Origin: Galeopsis tetrahit
Taxonomy: Eukaryota > Streptophyta > Magnoliopsida > Lamiales > Lamiaceae
DNA length: 64,000 bases
NCBI GenBank assembly: GCA_963675135.1
Contig: OY776131.1
Coordinates: forward strand, 32,263,381-32,327,380
Reading direction: 5' to 3'
Shown: positions 45,339-57,970 of the stretch, piece by piece
Position numbering within the stretch: the first letter of the stretch is position 1
Layout of the letters: each line of letters opens with the position of its first letter
The notes under the pieces: model-generated
The model's database searches: none
Seen by the model: only the letters and a program-made list of their open reading frames with translations
What the model was told of the DNA's origin: nothing
Translations under genes and position numbers: made by a program

Positions 45339-45985
45339 TATTCCCCTCAAAGAGGAACCGTCCGGCATAGGACGTTAAAAATAGCGCTTCTTGGGAGGCA
45401 ACCCAAGGTTTTATTGCTTTCATGAATTTATTGCTTTGTTAGTGTTGATAGCTTGGTTTATTTTGTAGGTATGGATGAAGAGTACTATGGATAGCACATC
45501 TTGGAAAATGAAGAAGAAGCAAAGCCAACTTTGGAGTGGAGGAAGCAAGTGTTGCAATGGTGATCTTTGAAAAGGCATTGGATGTGCAAGGAGGGAGGTA
45601 ACAACTTGTAGCCCCAAACTTAGAATTTATACATAGTAAAATTCTAAGTTTGGGGGAGTTATTTTTCTTTTATTTTTCTACTAGTTGTTACCCTTGCACC
45701 GGTTCGTCATTCTACTTGTGTCACATTTTGCACCGGCGCACACTTAGTTTTCACATGCTTATATTGTTTAAGTTGGTTTTGATCATATGTTGGGTAGTGG
45801 ATCTTTGGTGAAATGTGAGCATGAATAGTCATTGGAATCCATTGTTGAGTAGTTGTGGTGATGTCTATTTGCTTTGAATGTATGCATGATTGGTGTTGGA
45901 ATATGGTATCATATTGTGTTCATATTTATGAGCTTTGATAGCATGGATGCATGATGTGTTGTTGTTTGGGAACATTTGATGAATG
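45339..45985 (+). other. Non-coding stretch after element D protease
   Basis: No RT or integrase remains here. The segment holds a 17-bp perfect inverted repeat around another PPT-like tract at 45612-45655, and otherwise T-rich sequence leading into the tandem units. Confidence 0.6.
45612..45655 (+). repeat. Perfect 17-bp inverted repeat around a PPT-like tract
   Basis: CCCCAAACTTAGAATTT (45612-45628) pairs exactly with AAATTCTAAGTTTGGGG (45639-45655) across a 10-base loop. The right arm is the start of the AAGTTTGGGGGAGTT tract found before the 3' LTR. Confidence 0.9.
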
Positions 45986-48900
45986 TGAGAGTTCTATTGA
46001 ATAAACCGGTGAGAATTGAGCCTTGAATCGAGCATGTAATCCGGTTTAGTTCATTTGAGAGTGGACTATGTTATTGCTAGTGATTCTAGAACTTGCCTAA
46101 GTTCTTGTTTGAAAGCATGATTGTGTGAAACTTTGTGATGTGATATAGGCCATCTTGTTCTAAAAGAGTCACTTAGCCAAAATTTCCCAAAACCGAAGTA
46201 ATCTTCCGTAGTTATCCCCTTGAGCTTAATTCCTCATTTTCTTGGCAAACTACAATGTTAACCACTTAGCCTTTTTGAGCCTTTGATACCTATATCTAGT
46301 GGGGGATAAAAGACAAAGTGGAAAACATATACTTGAATGAATATCTTTGGTGAAAGGAGAAATTGGAGAAGTTGAAAGAAAAGAGAAAGATGAAAAGAAA
46401 ATCAAGGAAAAAGAAAAGAGGGACAAAGAGCCCCAAAAGCTTGAAAAGAAAAAAAAATGGTTCAAAAGATGAGGTGATGAATGCTTGAAAAAGAAAGGAA
46501 AATGAAAAGTGAGGATGGAGTTTGTAAGCTTTGAAAGTGAAAGCACAAATTGTAAAACAACAAGTTTTGTCCTCCCACTAGAAGAGTCACAATTTCCAAA
46601 TTCATCCTACCTTGTCCAAAGAGCCAATGTTACATCCTTGATTAAGTCCTATTGATCACATTGTTGAGCATTTGAGTGTGTGTAGAAAGTAGAAGTTGGG
46701 CAAGCATATGGTGATTGCATAGCATAACTTGGTTGATGAGTGCATTAATATCCTCAATTTGTTTGTGTGTTTGAGAGAAACACTTTGTCATGTGAGTAGA
46801 GGACTTGAGCATTTGGATTATGTTTCCCATTCACAATGTGTTGTGTGTTTATGCATTCTTTGATCCATGAGTGTGAATTGCAATAATGAGCCTATGACCT
46901 TCATTGAGAAATGCACTTTGAGAAAGAGATATCATTACATCTTACTTTGCATGTGTGATTTGCAATGAATATTCCATTGTGATCATTCCACCCTCATTGC
47001 TTTAAGTGCTTAGTTGTTTGAGGACAAACAACATTTTAAGTTTGGGGGAGTTATGAGAGTTCTATTGAATAAACCGGTGAGAATTGAGCCTTGAATCGAG
47101 CATGTAATCCGGTTTAGTTCATTTGAGAGTGGACTATGTTATTGCTAGTGATTCTAGAACTTGCCTAAGTTCTTGTTTGAAAGCATGATTGTGTGAAACT
47201 TTGTGATGTGATATAGGCCATCTTGTTCTAAAAGAGTCACTTAGCCAAAATTTCTCAAAACCGAAGTAATCTTCCGTAGTTATCCCCTTGAGCTTAATTC
47301 CTCATTTTCTTGGCAAACTACAATGTTAACCACTTAGCCTTTTTGAGCCTTTGATACCTATATCTAGTGGGGGATAAAAGACAAAGTGGAAAACATATGC
47401 TTGAATGAATATCTTTGGTGAAAGGAGAAATTGGAGAAGTTGAAAGAAAAGAGAAAGATGAAAAGAAAATCAAGGAAAAAGAAAAGAGGGACAAAGAGCC
47501 CCAAAAGATTGAAAAGAAAAAAAAATGGTTCAAAAGATGAGGTGATGAATGCTTGAAAAAGAAAGGAAAATGAAAAGTGAGGATGGAGTTTGTAAGCTTT
47601 GAAAGTGAAAGCACAAATTGTAAAACAACAAGTTTTGTCCTCCCACTAGAAGAGTCACAATTTCCAAATTCATCCTACCTTGTCCAAAGAGCCAATGTTA
47701 CATCCTTGATTAAGTCCTATTGATCACATTGTTGAGCATTTGAGTGTGTGTAGAAAGTAGAAGTTGGGCAAGCATATGGTGATTGCATAGCATAACTTGG
47801 TTGATGAGTGCATTAATATCCTCAATTTGTTTGTGTGTTTGAGAGAAACACTTTGTCATGTGAGTAGAGGACTTGAGCATTTGGATTATGTTTCCCATTC
47901 ACAATGTGTTGTGTGTTTATGCATTCTTTGATCCATGAGTGTGAATTGCAATAATGAGCCTATGACCTTCATTGAGAAATGCACTTTGAGAAAGAGATAT
48001 CATTACATCTTACTTTGCATGTGTGATTTGCAATGAATATTCCATTGTGATCATTCCACCCTCATTGCTTTAAGTGCTTAGTTGTTTGAGGACAAACAAC
48101 ATTTTAAGTTTGGGGGAGTTATGAGAGTTCTATTGAATAAACCGGTGAGAATTGAGCCTTGAATCGAGCATGTAATCCGGTTTAGTTCATTTGAGAGTGG
48201 ACTATGTTATTGCTAGTGATTCTAGAACTTGCCTAAGTTCTTGTTTGAAAGCATGATTGTGTGAAACTTTGTGATGTGATATAGGCCATCTTGTTCTAAA
48301 AGAGTCACTTAGCCAAAATTTCCCAAAACCGAAGTAATCTTCCGTAGTTATCCCCTTGAGCTTAATTCCTCATTTTCTTGGCAAACTACAATGTTAACCA
48401 CTTAGCCTTTTTGAGCCTTTGATACCTATATCTAGTGGGGGATAAAAGACAAAGTGGAAAACATATGCTTGAATGAATATCTTTGGTGAAAGGAGAAATT
48501 GGAGAAGTTGAAAGAAAAGAGAAAGATGAAAAGAAAATCAAGGAAAAAGAAAAGAGGGACAAAGAGCCCCAAAAGATTGAAAAGAAAAAAAAATGGTTCA
48601 AAAGATGAGGTGATGAATGCTTGAAAAAGAAAGGAAAATGAAAAGTGAGGATGGAGTTTGTAAGCTTTGAAAGTGAAAGCACAAATTGTAAAACAACAAG
48701 TTTTGTCCTCCCACTAGAAGAGTCACAATTTCCAAATTCATCCTACCTTGTCCAAAGAGCCAATGTTACATCCTTGATTAAGTCCTATTGATCACATTGT
48801 TGAGCATTTGAGTGTGTGTAGAAAGTAGAAGTTGGGCAAGCATATGGTGATTGCATAGCATAACTTGGTTGATGAGTGCATTAATATCCTCAATTTGTTT

Positions 48901-51900
48901 GTGTGTTTGAGAGAAACACTTTGTCATGTGAGTAGAGGACTTGAGCATTTGGATTATGTTTCCCATTCACAATGTGTTGTGTGTTTATGCATTCTTTGAT
49001 CCATGAGTGTGAATTGCAATAATGAGCCTATGACCTTCATTGAGAAATGCACTTTGAGAAAGAGATATCATTACATCTTACTTTGCATGTGTGATTTGCA
49101 ATGAATATTCCATTGTGATCATTCCACCCTCATTGCTTTAAGTGCTTAGTTGTTTGAGGACAAACAACATTTTAAGTTTGGGGGAGTTATGAGAGTTCTA
49201 TTGAATAAACCGGTGAGAATTGAGCCTTGAATCGAGCATGTAATCCGGTTTAGTTCATTTGAGAGTGGACTATGTTATTGCTAGTGATTCTAGAACTTGC
49301 CTAAGTTCTTGTTTGAAAGCATGATTGTGTGAAACTTTGTGATGTGATATAGGCCATCTTGTTCTAAAAGAGTCACTTAGCCAAAATTTCCCAAAACCGA
49401 AGTAATCTTCCGTAGTTATCCCCTTGAGCTTAATTCCTCATTTTCTTGGCAAACTACAATGTTAACCACTTAGCCTTTTTGAGCCTTTGATACCTATATC
49501 TAGTGGGGGATAAAAGACAAAGTGGAAAACATATGCTTGAATGAATATCTTTGGTGAAAGGAGAAATTGGAGAAGTTGAAAGAAAAGAGAAAGATGAAAA
49601 GAAAATCAAGGAAAAAGAAAAGAGGGACAAAGAGCCCCAAAAGATTGAAAAGAAAAAAAAAATGGTTCAAAATATGAGGTGATGAATGCTTGAAAAAGAA
49701 AGGAAAATGAAAAGTGAGGATGGAGTTTGTAAGCTTTGAAAGTGAAAGCACAAATTGTAAAACAACAAGTTTTGTCCTCCCACTAGAAGAGTCACAATTT
49801 CCAAATTCATCCTACCTTGTCCAAAGAGCCAATGTTACATCCTTGATTAAGTCCTATTGATCACATTGTTGAGCATTTGAGTGTGTGTAGAAAGTAGAAG
49901 TTGGGCAAGCATATGGTGATTGCATAGCATAACTTGGTTGATGAGTGCATTAATATCCTCAATTTGTTTGTGTGTTTGAGAGAAACACTTTGTCATGTGA
50001 GTAGAGGACTTGAGCATTTGGATTATGTTTCCCATTCACAATGTGTTGTGTGTTTATGCATTCTTTGATCCATGAGTGTGAATTGCAATAATGAGCCTAT
50101 GACCTTCATTGAGAAATGCACTTTGAGAAAGAGATATCATTACATCTTACTTTGCATGTGTGATTTGCAATGAATATTCCATTGTGATCATTCCACCCTC
50201 ATTGCTTTAAGTGCTTAGTTGTTTGAGGACAAACAACATTTTAAGTTTGGGGGAGTTGTGAGAGTTCTATTGAATAAACCGGTGAGAATTGAGCCTTGAA
50301 TCGAGCATGTAATCCGGTTTAGTTCATTTGAGAGTGGACTATGTTATTGCTAGTAATCCTAGAACTTGCCTAAGTTCTTGTTTGAAAGCATGATTGTGTG
50401 AAACTTTGTGATGTGATATAGGCCATCTTGTTCTAAAAGAGTCACTTAGCCAAAATTTCCCAAAACCGAAGTAATCTTCCGTAGTTAGCCCCTTGAGCTT
50501 AATTCCTCATTTCCTTGGCAAACTACAATGTTAACCACTTAGCCTTTTTGAGCCTTTGATACCTATATCTAGTGGGGGATAAAAGACAAAGTGGAAAACA
50601 TGTGCTTGAATGAATATCTTTGGTGAAAGGAGAAAAGTGGAAAAGTTGAAAGAAAAAGAGAAAGATTAAAAGAAAATCAAGGAAAAGAAAAGAGGGACAA
50701 AGAGCCCCAAAAGCTTGAAAAGAAAAATGGTTCAAAAGATGAGGTGATGAATGCTTGAAAAAGAATGAAAAAAAGAAAAGTGAGGATGGAGTTTGTAAGC
50801 TTTGAAAGTGAAAGCACACATTGTAAAACAACAAGCTTTGTCCTCCACTAGAAGAGTCATAATTCCCAAATTCATCCTACCTTGTCCAAAGAGCCAATGT
50901 TACATCCTTGATTAAGTCCTATTGATCACATTGATGAGCATTTGAGTGTGTGAAAAGTAGAAGTTGGGCAAGCATATGGTGATTGCATAGCATAACTTGG
51001 TTGATGAGTGCATTAATATCCTCAATTTGTTTGTGTGTTTGAGAGAAACACTTTGTCATGTGAGTAGAGGACTTGAGCATTTGGATTATGTTTCCCATTC
51101 ACAATGTGTTGTGTGTTTATGCATTCTTTGATCCATGAGTGTGAATTGCAATAATGAGCCTATGACCTTCATTGAGAAATGCACTTTGAGAAAGAGATAT
51201 CATTACATCTTACTTTGCATGTGTGATTTGCAATGAATATTCCATTGTGATCATTCCACCCTCATTGCTTTAAGTGCTTAGTTGTTTGAGGACAAACAAC
51301 ATTTTAAGTTTGGGGGAGTTATGAGAGTTCTATTGAATAAACCGGTGAGAATTGAGCCTTGAATCGAGCATGTAATCCGGTTTAGTTCATTTGAGAGTGG
51401 ACTATGTTATTGCTAGTAATCCTAGAACTTGCCTAAGTTCTTGTTTGAAAGCATGATTGTGTGAAACTTTGTGATGTGATATAGGCCATCTTGTTCTAAA
51501 AGAGTCACTTAGCCAAAATTTCCCAAAACCGAAGTAATCTTCCGTAGTTAGCCCCTTGAGCTTAATTCCTCATTTCCTTGGCAAACTACAATGTTAACCA
51601 CTTAGCCTTTTTGAGCCTTTGATACCTATATCTAGTGGGGGATAAAAGACAAAGTGGAAAACATGTGCTTGAATGAATATCTTTGGTGAAAGGAGAAAAG
51701 TGGAAAAGTTGAAAGAAAAAGAGAAAGATTAAAAGAAAATCAAGGAAAAGAAAAGAGGGACAAAGAGCCCCAAAAGCTTGAAAAGAAAAATGGTTCAAAA
51801 GATGAGGTGATGAATGCTTGAAAAAGAATGAAAAAAAGAAAAGTGAGGATGGAGTTTGTAAGCTTTGAAAGTGAAAGCACACATTGTAAAACAACAAGCT

Positions 51901-52383
51901 TTGTCCTCCACTAGAAGAGTCATAATTCCCAAATTCATCCTACCTTGTCCAAAGAGCCAATGTTACATCCTTGATTAAGTCCTATTGATCACATTGATGA
52001 GCATTTGAGTGTGTGAAAAGTAGAAGTTGGGCAAGCATATGGTGATTGCATAGCATAACTTGGTTGATGAGTGCATTAATATCCTCAATTTGTTTGTGTG
52101 TTTGAGAGAAACACTTTGTCATGTGAGTAGAGGACTTGAGCATTTGGATTATGTTTCCCATTCACAATGTGTTGTGTGTTTATGCATTCTTTGATCCATG
52201 AGTGTGAATTGCAATAATGAGCCTATGACCTTCATTGAGAAATGCACTTTGAGAAAGAGATATCATTACATCTTACTTTGCATGTGTGATTTGCAATGAA
52301 TATTCCATTGTGATCATTCCACCCTCATTGCTTTAAGTGCTTAGTTGTTTGAGGACAAACAACATTTTAAGTTTGGGGGAGTT
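45986..52383 (+). repeat. Six tandem units of about 1.07 kb in element D, each ending in a PPT
   Basis: Units start with TGAGAGTTCTATTGAATAAA at 45986, 47054, 48122, 49190, 50259 and 51322. Lengths are 1068, 1068, 1068, 1069, 1063 and about 1062. Units 5 and 6 form one sub-type that looks identical by eye apart from one base at the junction; units 1-4 form another with only a few differences. Each ends GTTGTTTGAGGACAAACAAC (a hairpin), ATTTTAAG and TTTGGGGGAGTT. The last copy abuts the 3' LTR and serves as the element's PPT. The minus-strand ORFs of 62 to 103 residues in each unit are low-complexity and not protein-like. Confidence 0.95.
52372..52383 (+). promoter_or_regulatory. Polypurine tract of element D
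   Basis: AAGTTTGGGGGAGTT directly precedes the 3' LTR start TGATTCGG at 52384. Five upstream copies end the other tandem units. Confidence 0.85.
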
Positions 52384-54011
52384 TGATTCGGGTGGAATTT
52401 ACACGTTTTAGAGGCACATGTGAATCATGTTTTGATGTGGATTTCATTGATTTATGCATTGAATATGATTGTTTTAACCAAAATGAGAGAAAGGTATTGT
52501 TTTATCGATTTTATAGGTAAAACGATGGAATTTGGAGCAAAACACCAACCATACTTTACTGGATCAAGAAGAGGAGTGCACGGTTGGATTCGTCTCGAAA
52601 AATGGAGTGGAATAGCAAAAAGAATCGAGTCAATCGGAGGTCGGAAGCTCAAGATACGAAGGGACGAAGTTAGAGGCCGAAAAGCAATACGAAAGCTTGG
52701 CCCGGCCGGGCCACATTTCCCGCCCGGCCGGGCGGCCAAATCCAGAAATTTCACTTATTTTCAAAGTATTGGCCCGGCCGGGCCACATCACCCGCCCGGC
52801 CGGGCGGCCGAATACCCCAAATTACACCTCCATTTACGAAACTTTGGCCCGGTCGGGCCACATCACCCGCCCGGCAGGGCGACCTACCCCCTGTTTCAAG
52901 AACTCTCGGCCAAGACCTCCACCCGGCCGGGCCATCCCATTCTCGGTGCCAAACTCGTTTTTTCTCCATTTTTGAAGGACATACTTGCAAATATCACACC
53001 CAAACCCTACCCCAACACTATAAATACCTCCATTCTTGAATTTCACACCATCTTACCCCTCTCTCAAGAATTCCTTCACACACTAACACACACTTGGAGG
53101 TTTTGGGCCATATCTTCTTCATCCCTCCACCAATTCATGCAAGGAAGAAGGCAATAGCTTGGGAATTTCATCCTCTACCACAATCTAGACTAAAATTCCT
53201 TGTTCTTTGTCTTTTTCATTCAGTATTTCATTTGGATTTTGTAGTTTAGATATGTATTTGAGTAGCTAAACAATTTGTGGTTCTAAAGCATTGTAGATAC
53301 TTGGATTGAAGTTTATGATTAATTTCTTGCTTTAATTGGTGTTTGTCTCTTATTTGTGTGCTTAATTCCTTATTGCAAAGCATGTTGTTATTGGCCATGA
53401 TGATTTGCTTAATTCATTGTTAATTGGGGTAAGATCGAGAGATTTATTCCGTTTAATCGTATGCAAGCATGCAACCCGATATTATTATGATCTCGAAAGA
53501 GGATTAATTATCGGAGAGGGACTTGAATGATCCTAGGAGCTATTTTAGGCGGTATAACATTTGTGAGGTAGAAATACGAGCCTATGTTACATTGCGTCTT
53601 TGGTTAATTAGATCGAGAGATTAATTAATTCTTCTTGTGTGATCACCCTATATGAGACAACCTTAATGGCCATTTAAACGAGATCATAAACGGATATCTA
53701 CGTATTACAATTGCCTTGGAACCCACCTTTCCTTCTTTGCGTTTGTATCCATTTTACCTTCGTTTTATTGATTTGCATGTTAGTTGATCGATTTCGTATT
53801 TACTCTTCATTACTTATTAGTGACACATCGTTAGGTAATCTTAGAGTAATTCACACCACTCAAATTATCGATCACGTCTATTTAGAACTCGACTAGCAAA
53901 CTACCACTTTTACGCTTAACCTTCTCGTGGGATCGACCTCGTGCTTATCACGCTACAATAGACGCCGTATACTTGTGGTTGTTTATTTAGTGTTGCATAA
54001 CGCGTGTATCA
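52384..54011 (+). repeat. Element D 3' LTR
   Basis: This 1628-bp LTR matches 40862-42440 with few substitutions. The TATA box CTATAAATAC is at 53018-53027. The GC-rich block (about 52698-52935) has more copies of the GGCCCGGCCGGGCCACAT type module than the left LTR. The right end of the LTR is followed by AGACT. Confidence 0.94.
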
Positions 54012-55045
54012 AGACTGAGGAGGAAGATATTGGAAAAGGCAAGGGGCCTATGAATGTTGAAGATTTAACTGAAGAAGAGCAGATACAGATTGCAATGAAG
54101 AAGTCCATGGCTTCTGTGATTGAAGATCAGACCAGATGGCAGCAGAGGCCTGGAGGAGAATCTGCAGGCTTAGACCCCAAAGACAAGGTGATTAAAGTAA
54201 GGGGGAAGGTTACCAGAGCCACTGAAAGAAAAAGGAAGGAGCAAACCTTCACTGACTTCCCTACAAGCCTGACATTGCCATCTGAATTCCAAGCTGAAGA
54301 GGCAACCCAAGTGAGAAAGTCGAAAAGGTTGAAGAAAGCAGCCAAGTTGCCTGAAATCCAAGAAGAGGAAACTGATGAAGATGAAGAGGACAAAGAACCT
54401 GAAGTGAAACAGCCCAAGCTTGCTGATGATCCCTCAAAGCTATTTGAAGAGGGATTTGGGAAAGATCCATAAACACAAGAGAAGTTGGCTCTTCAGAGAG
54501 CTAAGGAAAGAATGGATCAGTTGGTTGAAGCCAACAAAGCAAGAGATGCCAGAAGGGCAAGTTTCAGAGCTCCAAGGAAAAGGGCCTCTTAGAGAAGACT
54601 GAAGCCTCAATTGCTTCAAAGATGGGACACTCAATACCCTCACCATGACAAATGGGTACCAATTCAACTGAATGATGCATGAGAGGAGGCCAAGAGGAGA
54701 TTTGTTTATGACTTCTATGTCATAGGCAAATGGCTTGGAGAAAATGTTGAGGAAATATTTGGCCAATTCATGTTTGACAACTACAGAGAGTTGTACCAGA
54801 AGTTGTTTGCAGCAGCTGATATTGCCAGAATTGAGTTCAAAGCACCAGGTCCCATCCTGTACATGCCTCCCAAATTCAATGGGAATCTGATAGATGAAGG
54901 GAAGATCTTGGAGGAGTTCATCTCCCTCATGAATATGGAAAAGATGAAGCTGGGTCCCAAAGGTACAAATCAGGAGATTTGGGAACTAAAGAAGAGAGTC
55001 TGGGCTCAGTATGGGATTGCTCCTCAAGATGATGGTTCTTTCTGA
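54012..55045 (+). pseudogene. Third ORF of element C, C-terminal part
   Basis: The frame resumes after element D with TEEEDIGKGKGPMNVEDL. A basic cluster (VRKSKRLKKAAKLP) may be a nuclear localisation signal. TAA at 54470 and a TAG near 54592 break it, and TGA near 54681 again. The last part (54770-55045) has YKKLFAAADIARIEF-like sequence (the reading is QKLFAAADIARIEFKAPG) and MPPKFNGNLIDEGKI, matching the C-terminal domain of elements A and B in layout. It ends SF and a TGA at 55043. Confidence 0.72.
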
Positions 55046-55348
55046 AGAATAAGTCTTCTTTCCCTTTTTATCTATGTTTTTAATCTGTTGTTGTCTCTAT
55101 CTGTTTTTCTTGTTTCAGACAGTGAGTCCTTTTGATTTTCCAACATTGTAATGTCTTATGATATATATTAAAGGATCACTATTTTCATCAGAGATAACAA
55201 CTGATTATCTCAACTAACCTGACATAACCTATATACTTGATTTATTATTGTGCTAACAGTTTCTTTCAGGAGAATTGACCAGATCATCCATCCTGAAGAC
55301 AAAATTTAGTAAAGTCAAGTTCCCTTTGTAATAGGTTTTGGCATCATC
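55046..55348 (+). other. 3' untranslated stretch of element C
   Basis: A T-rich stretch leads to the PPT, ending TTTTGGCATCATC. No ORF or other feature seen. Confidence 0.5.
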
Positions 55349-55362
55349 AAAAAGGGGGAAAT
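55349..55362 (+). promoter_or_regulatory. Polypurine tract of element C
   Basis: AAAAAGGGGGAAAT lies immediately before the LTR start at 55363, identical to the PPTs of elements A and B. Confidence 0.9.
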
Positions 55363-56963
55363 TGTTGGGAAATAAATTGATTTTGATTAAGATACCAAAA
55401 CCCCTGATTGATGATGATCAAATTAGTTGAGATACAAATGAGAAAGCATCAGTCTAGTTGTCTCAGGGTAGTTGAGACAGTAGAAATGCCTAAGTCTAGA
55501 TCTCATAAATGTTGTGAGATTTCTAGTTCAGGATAGTTGTCCAAAGCTGAAAATGTTAGGCAGCTTTATGTGCTTAAGTCTCTTAGGACAAGTCTGCTGA
55601 TTTCAAAGGGACAAGTAAGCTGAGGAGGACAACATGGCTGAATGATCAAAGTCAAGCTGCAAATAACTGATAAGAGCTATATCAGATCAGCTTAAGGACT
55701 TGAAGATCAAGAGCATTGAATGATGCAAGACAAATTTAATGAAGCATTTAATGTCATCAAGCCTGAACAAAGCATTGAAGACTTAGAAGCATTAAAGACT
55801 GAAGAATTGAATGAATGTTGGAACATTCCATTTGCAGCAGGAATGTTCAGGACACTTGTCCCATCTGACCGTTGGTAGAGTACAAAGTCTGCCACAATCA
55901 ACCTTGGGAAATGTGCAAATTTGGAAGCTGACACAAGTCATCCCAGCCGCATTTTTCAGAAGTCAACACATTCATTCAAGCAACCATTGAAAAACCTTTT
56001 ACATAGTGGATAATAGAAGGTTGGGCTTCATAGCCGTTTCAATGGAGCTGCAAATAGACAAATTGAAATGCTATCTCTCCAACGGATAGTTGATTAAATT
56101 GTTCTATAAATTCAGAAGTGATCCAAGGATTCAAGTATCCAACTATCTGCTATCAAACTACTATCAAGCAATCAAAGGAAACCAAAACTTCTCTATAAAA
56201 TCCTAAGTTTCCTGATCACTTCAAAAGCTAAGCCATTCTTGTAACATCCCAAGCTTAGCACTGAGATATCATATAACCTTTACACTGTACTTATTGTAAA
56301 GGGTATCTCTATTAGTTGGAACCAAAACATCAAACCCTTACCTCATTGAGTGAAGTAGAGTTTGTTGTAGAAGTGAGGATTTAAGGACTGTTAAGTGAAA
56401 ATTCAATCTTAACTCAGTGAGATTGAGCACTAGGACTCAGATTATCCTAGGGATCAAAACACTAAGATAGTGTTTTTGATCAGTGCACCTTGGCACTATA
56501 AAACAAGTTAATTCCAGGTTTAAGGAATTATCCTGTTCAATCAGGGAAAGTGGATGTAGGAGCTTGAGTCTCTGAACCACTATAACTTGCTGTGTTATTT
56601 ACTTACTGCATTATTTTATTACTTACATTCTTGCAAAAGATCACTAAAAAGGTTTGTTTCAGCAAAGTTGAACAAAACAGTGGTTTGGACAAAGTCCCTG
56701 ATCAACTGATTTTTCAGAAACTATTTGGAGTATTCTTTCAAAGATAAGGCCAATCACATCCGCACTTAACAACTCTTTTAGATAGTTATCCAACTGATCA
56801 CTTCATAGTTTTCAGTAGGTTAAGTATCTATTAAAATTATCACTCAGAATAGTTGACAGTCAACTTTCCTGATTAAGTAAAACAGTTTTGAAAAAGAAAA
56901 GAATTTGCATACACAAGTGCATTCCCCCCATACACTTGTGTCATACTCCATTCAGGACCAACA
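55363..56963 (+). repeat. Element C 3' LTR
   Basis: This 1601-bp LTR runs TGTTGGGAAATAAATTG to CAGGACCAACA. A TATA-like CTATAAATT is at 56104-56112. Blocks shared with the fragment at 1-591 show the two belong to related families. The host sequence begins at 56964, where AAGAG would be the right-hand target duplication; the left one is outside the window. Confidence 0.88.
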
Positions 56964-57970
56964 AAGAGTTACTTAGTTATTTTATACTCCGTATACATTT
57001 ATTTTTGTATTTAAAATTATGGGATGTGTATAAAGTATTTTTGGATGTTATTAACTCTACTTTTTTTTTAAATGTATATAAAGGAGAGACAGTGATGTGA
57101 CATTTTTTAATATATGTAGCACCTAGTTTATCAATTTTAAATTGAAAGATAAAATACGGTATTTTGTAAAGTTGAAATTAAAAAAAATTATTTTAGAATG
57201 TATCGGTTAAATTTTTTTTTCCTCCCCTAACCAACTTTGTATTTGAACTACTCCTATTGAGTATTGATTAATGTTAATGTACTTGAATGTTCTCGCAGGA
57301 TGGTTCCTTTTATATTTATAAATATATATGTGCATTATTTAACATTCAATTTGGTGACTTTCAAAGCGAATTGACCTGTTTGTTAAGTCTCGAACTTGAT
57401 TTGTTTATATAGAAAAACGAATTGAGTTTTTAAACTCGTTAAATTTGATATTTTTATTTTATTAGTGATGTAGCACGAGCGCTATTACAATATTTTAAGA
57501 AACGAGAGTATTTTAATTTTTTTGAAATTTTAAGAGTCGAAATCTAATTTTTGCAACTGAGCACACTTTTTCAGATGAAAACAAGGCTACAAATGAAACT
57601 CTCGGCTTGGCCGAACGTGTTTTATTTATTTTTTGGGTGTTATTTTTGCACTTTTCAATTGTTTAGGGTTTTTTGTGTAATTTTCGAATTCCGTACACCA
57701 GAGTTTTCGTTTTGATTCTCTTCAAATCTTTGTGGAATACAGTTTTTAAAGATTTAATATTATTGAAAACGTGTTCTTTGTTTTTATCGAGATTCATGTA
57801 TTTTTGAATCAACGAATTTTAATTTTTGTTTGTTTTATTCACGTACGCTGCATCAATTAGGCTCGACTCGATAGCTAGCCTCGTTACACTTTTTTATAAA
57901 TTGAGTTGAACTCATTTCTTTTGCTCGTTAATGTAATCGAACGAGTTCGAACTTTAAGTCTCCAAAATAA
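56964..57970. other. Host intergenic DNA, AT-rich
   Basis: The sequence is AT-rich with no repeat structure and no ORF that looks real. A (T)n run is near 57060. I see no gene. Confidence 0.6.

Larger units (their letters stand above)
40862..54011 (+). mobile_element. Athila-like Ty3/gypsy element D, lacking RT and integrase
   Basis: The LTRs at 40862-42440 and 52384-54011 are flanked by the perfect duplication AGACT (40857-40861 and 54012-54016). The PBS matches tRNA-Asp. The internal region has gag and protease (42613-45338) and then no RT, RNase H or integrase. From 45986 to 52383 there are six tandem units of about 1.07 kb. The element is therefore non-autonomous. It is inserted in the third ORF of element C. 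The gag type, PBS and the AAGTTTGGGGGAGTT tract are those of the Athila lineage. Confidence 0.93.

Noticed and set aside
46250..52020. Repeated minus-strand ORFs of 62 to 103 residues, some with hydrophobic stretches
   Set aside because: They recur once per tandem unit, are low-complexity (reverse of AAAG-rich DNA), and change reading between sub-types, so they are not maintained as protein.
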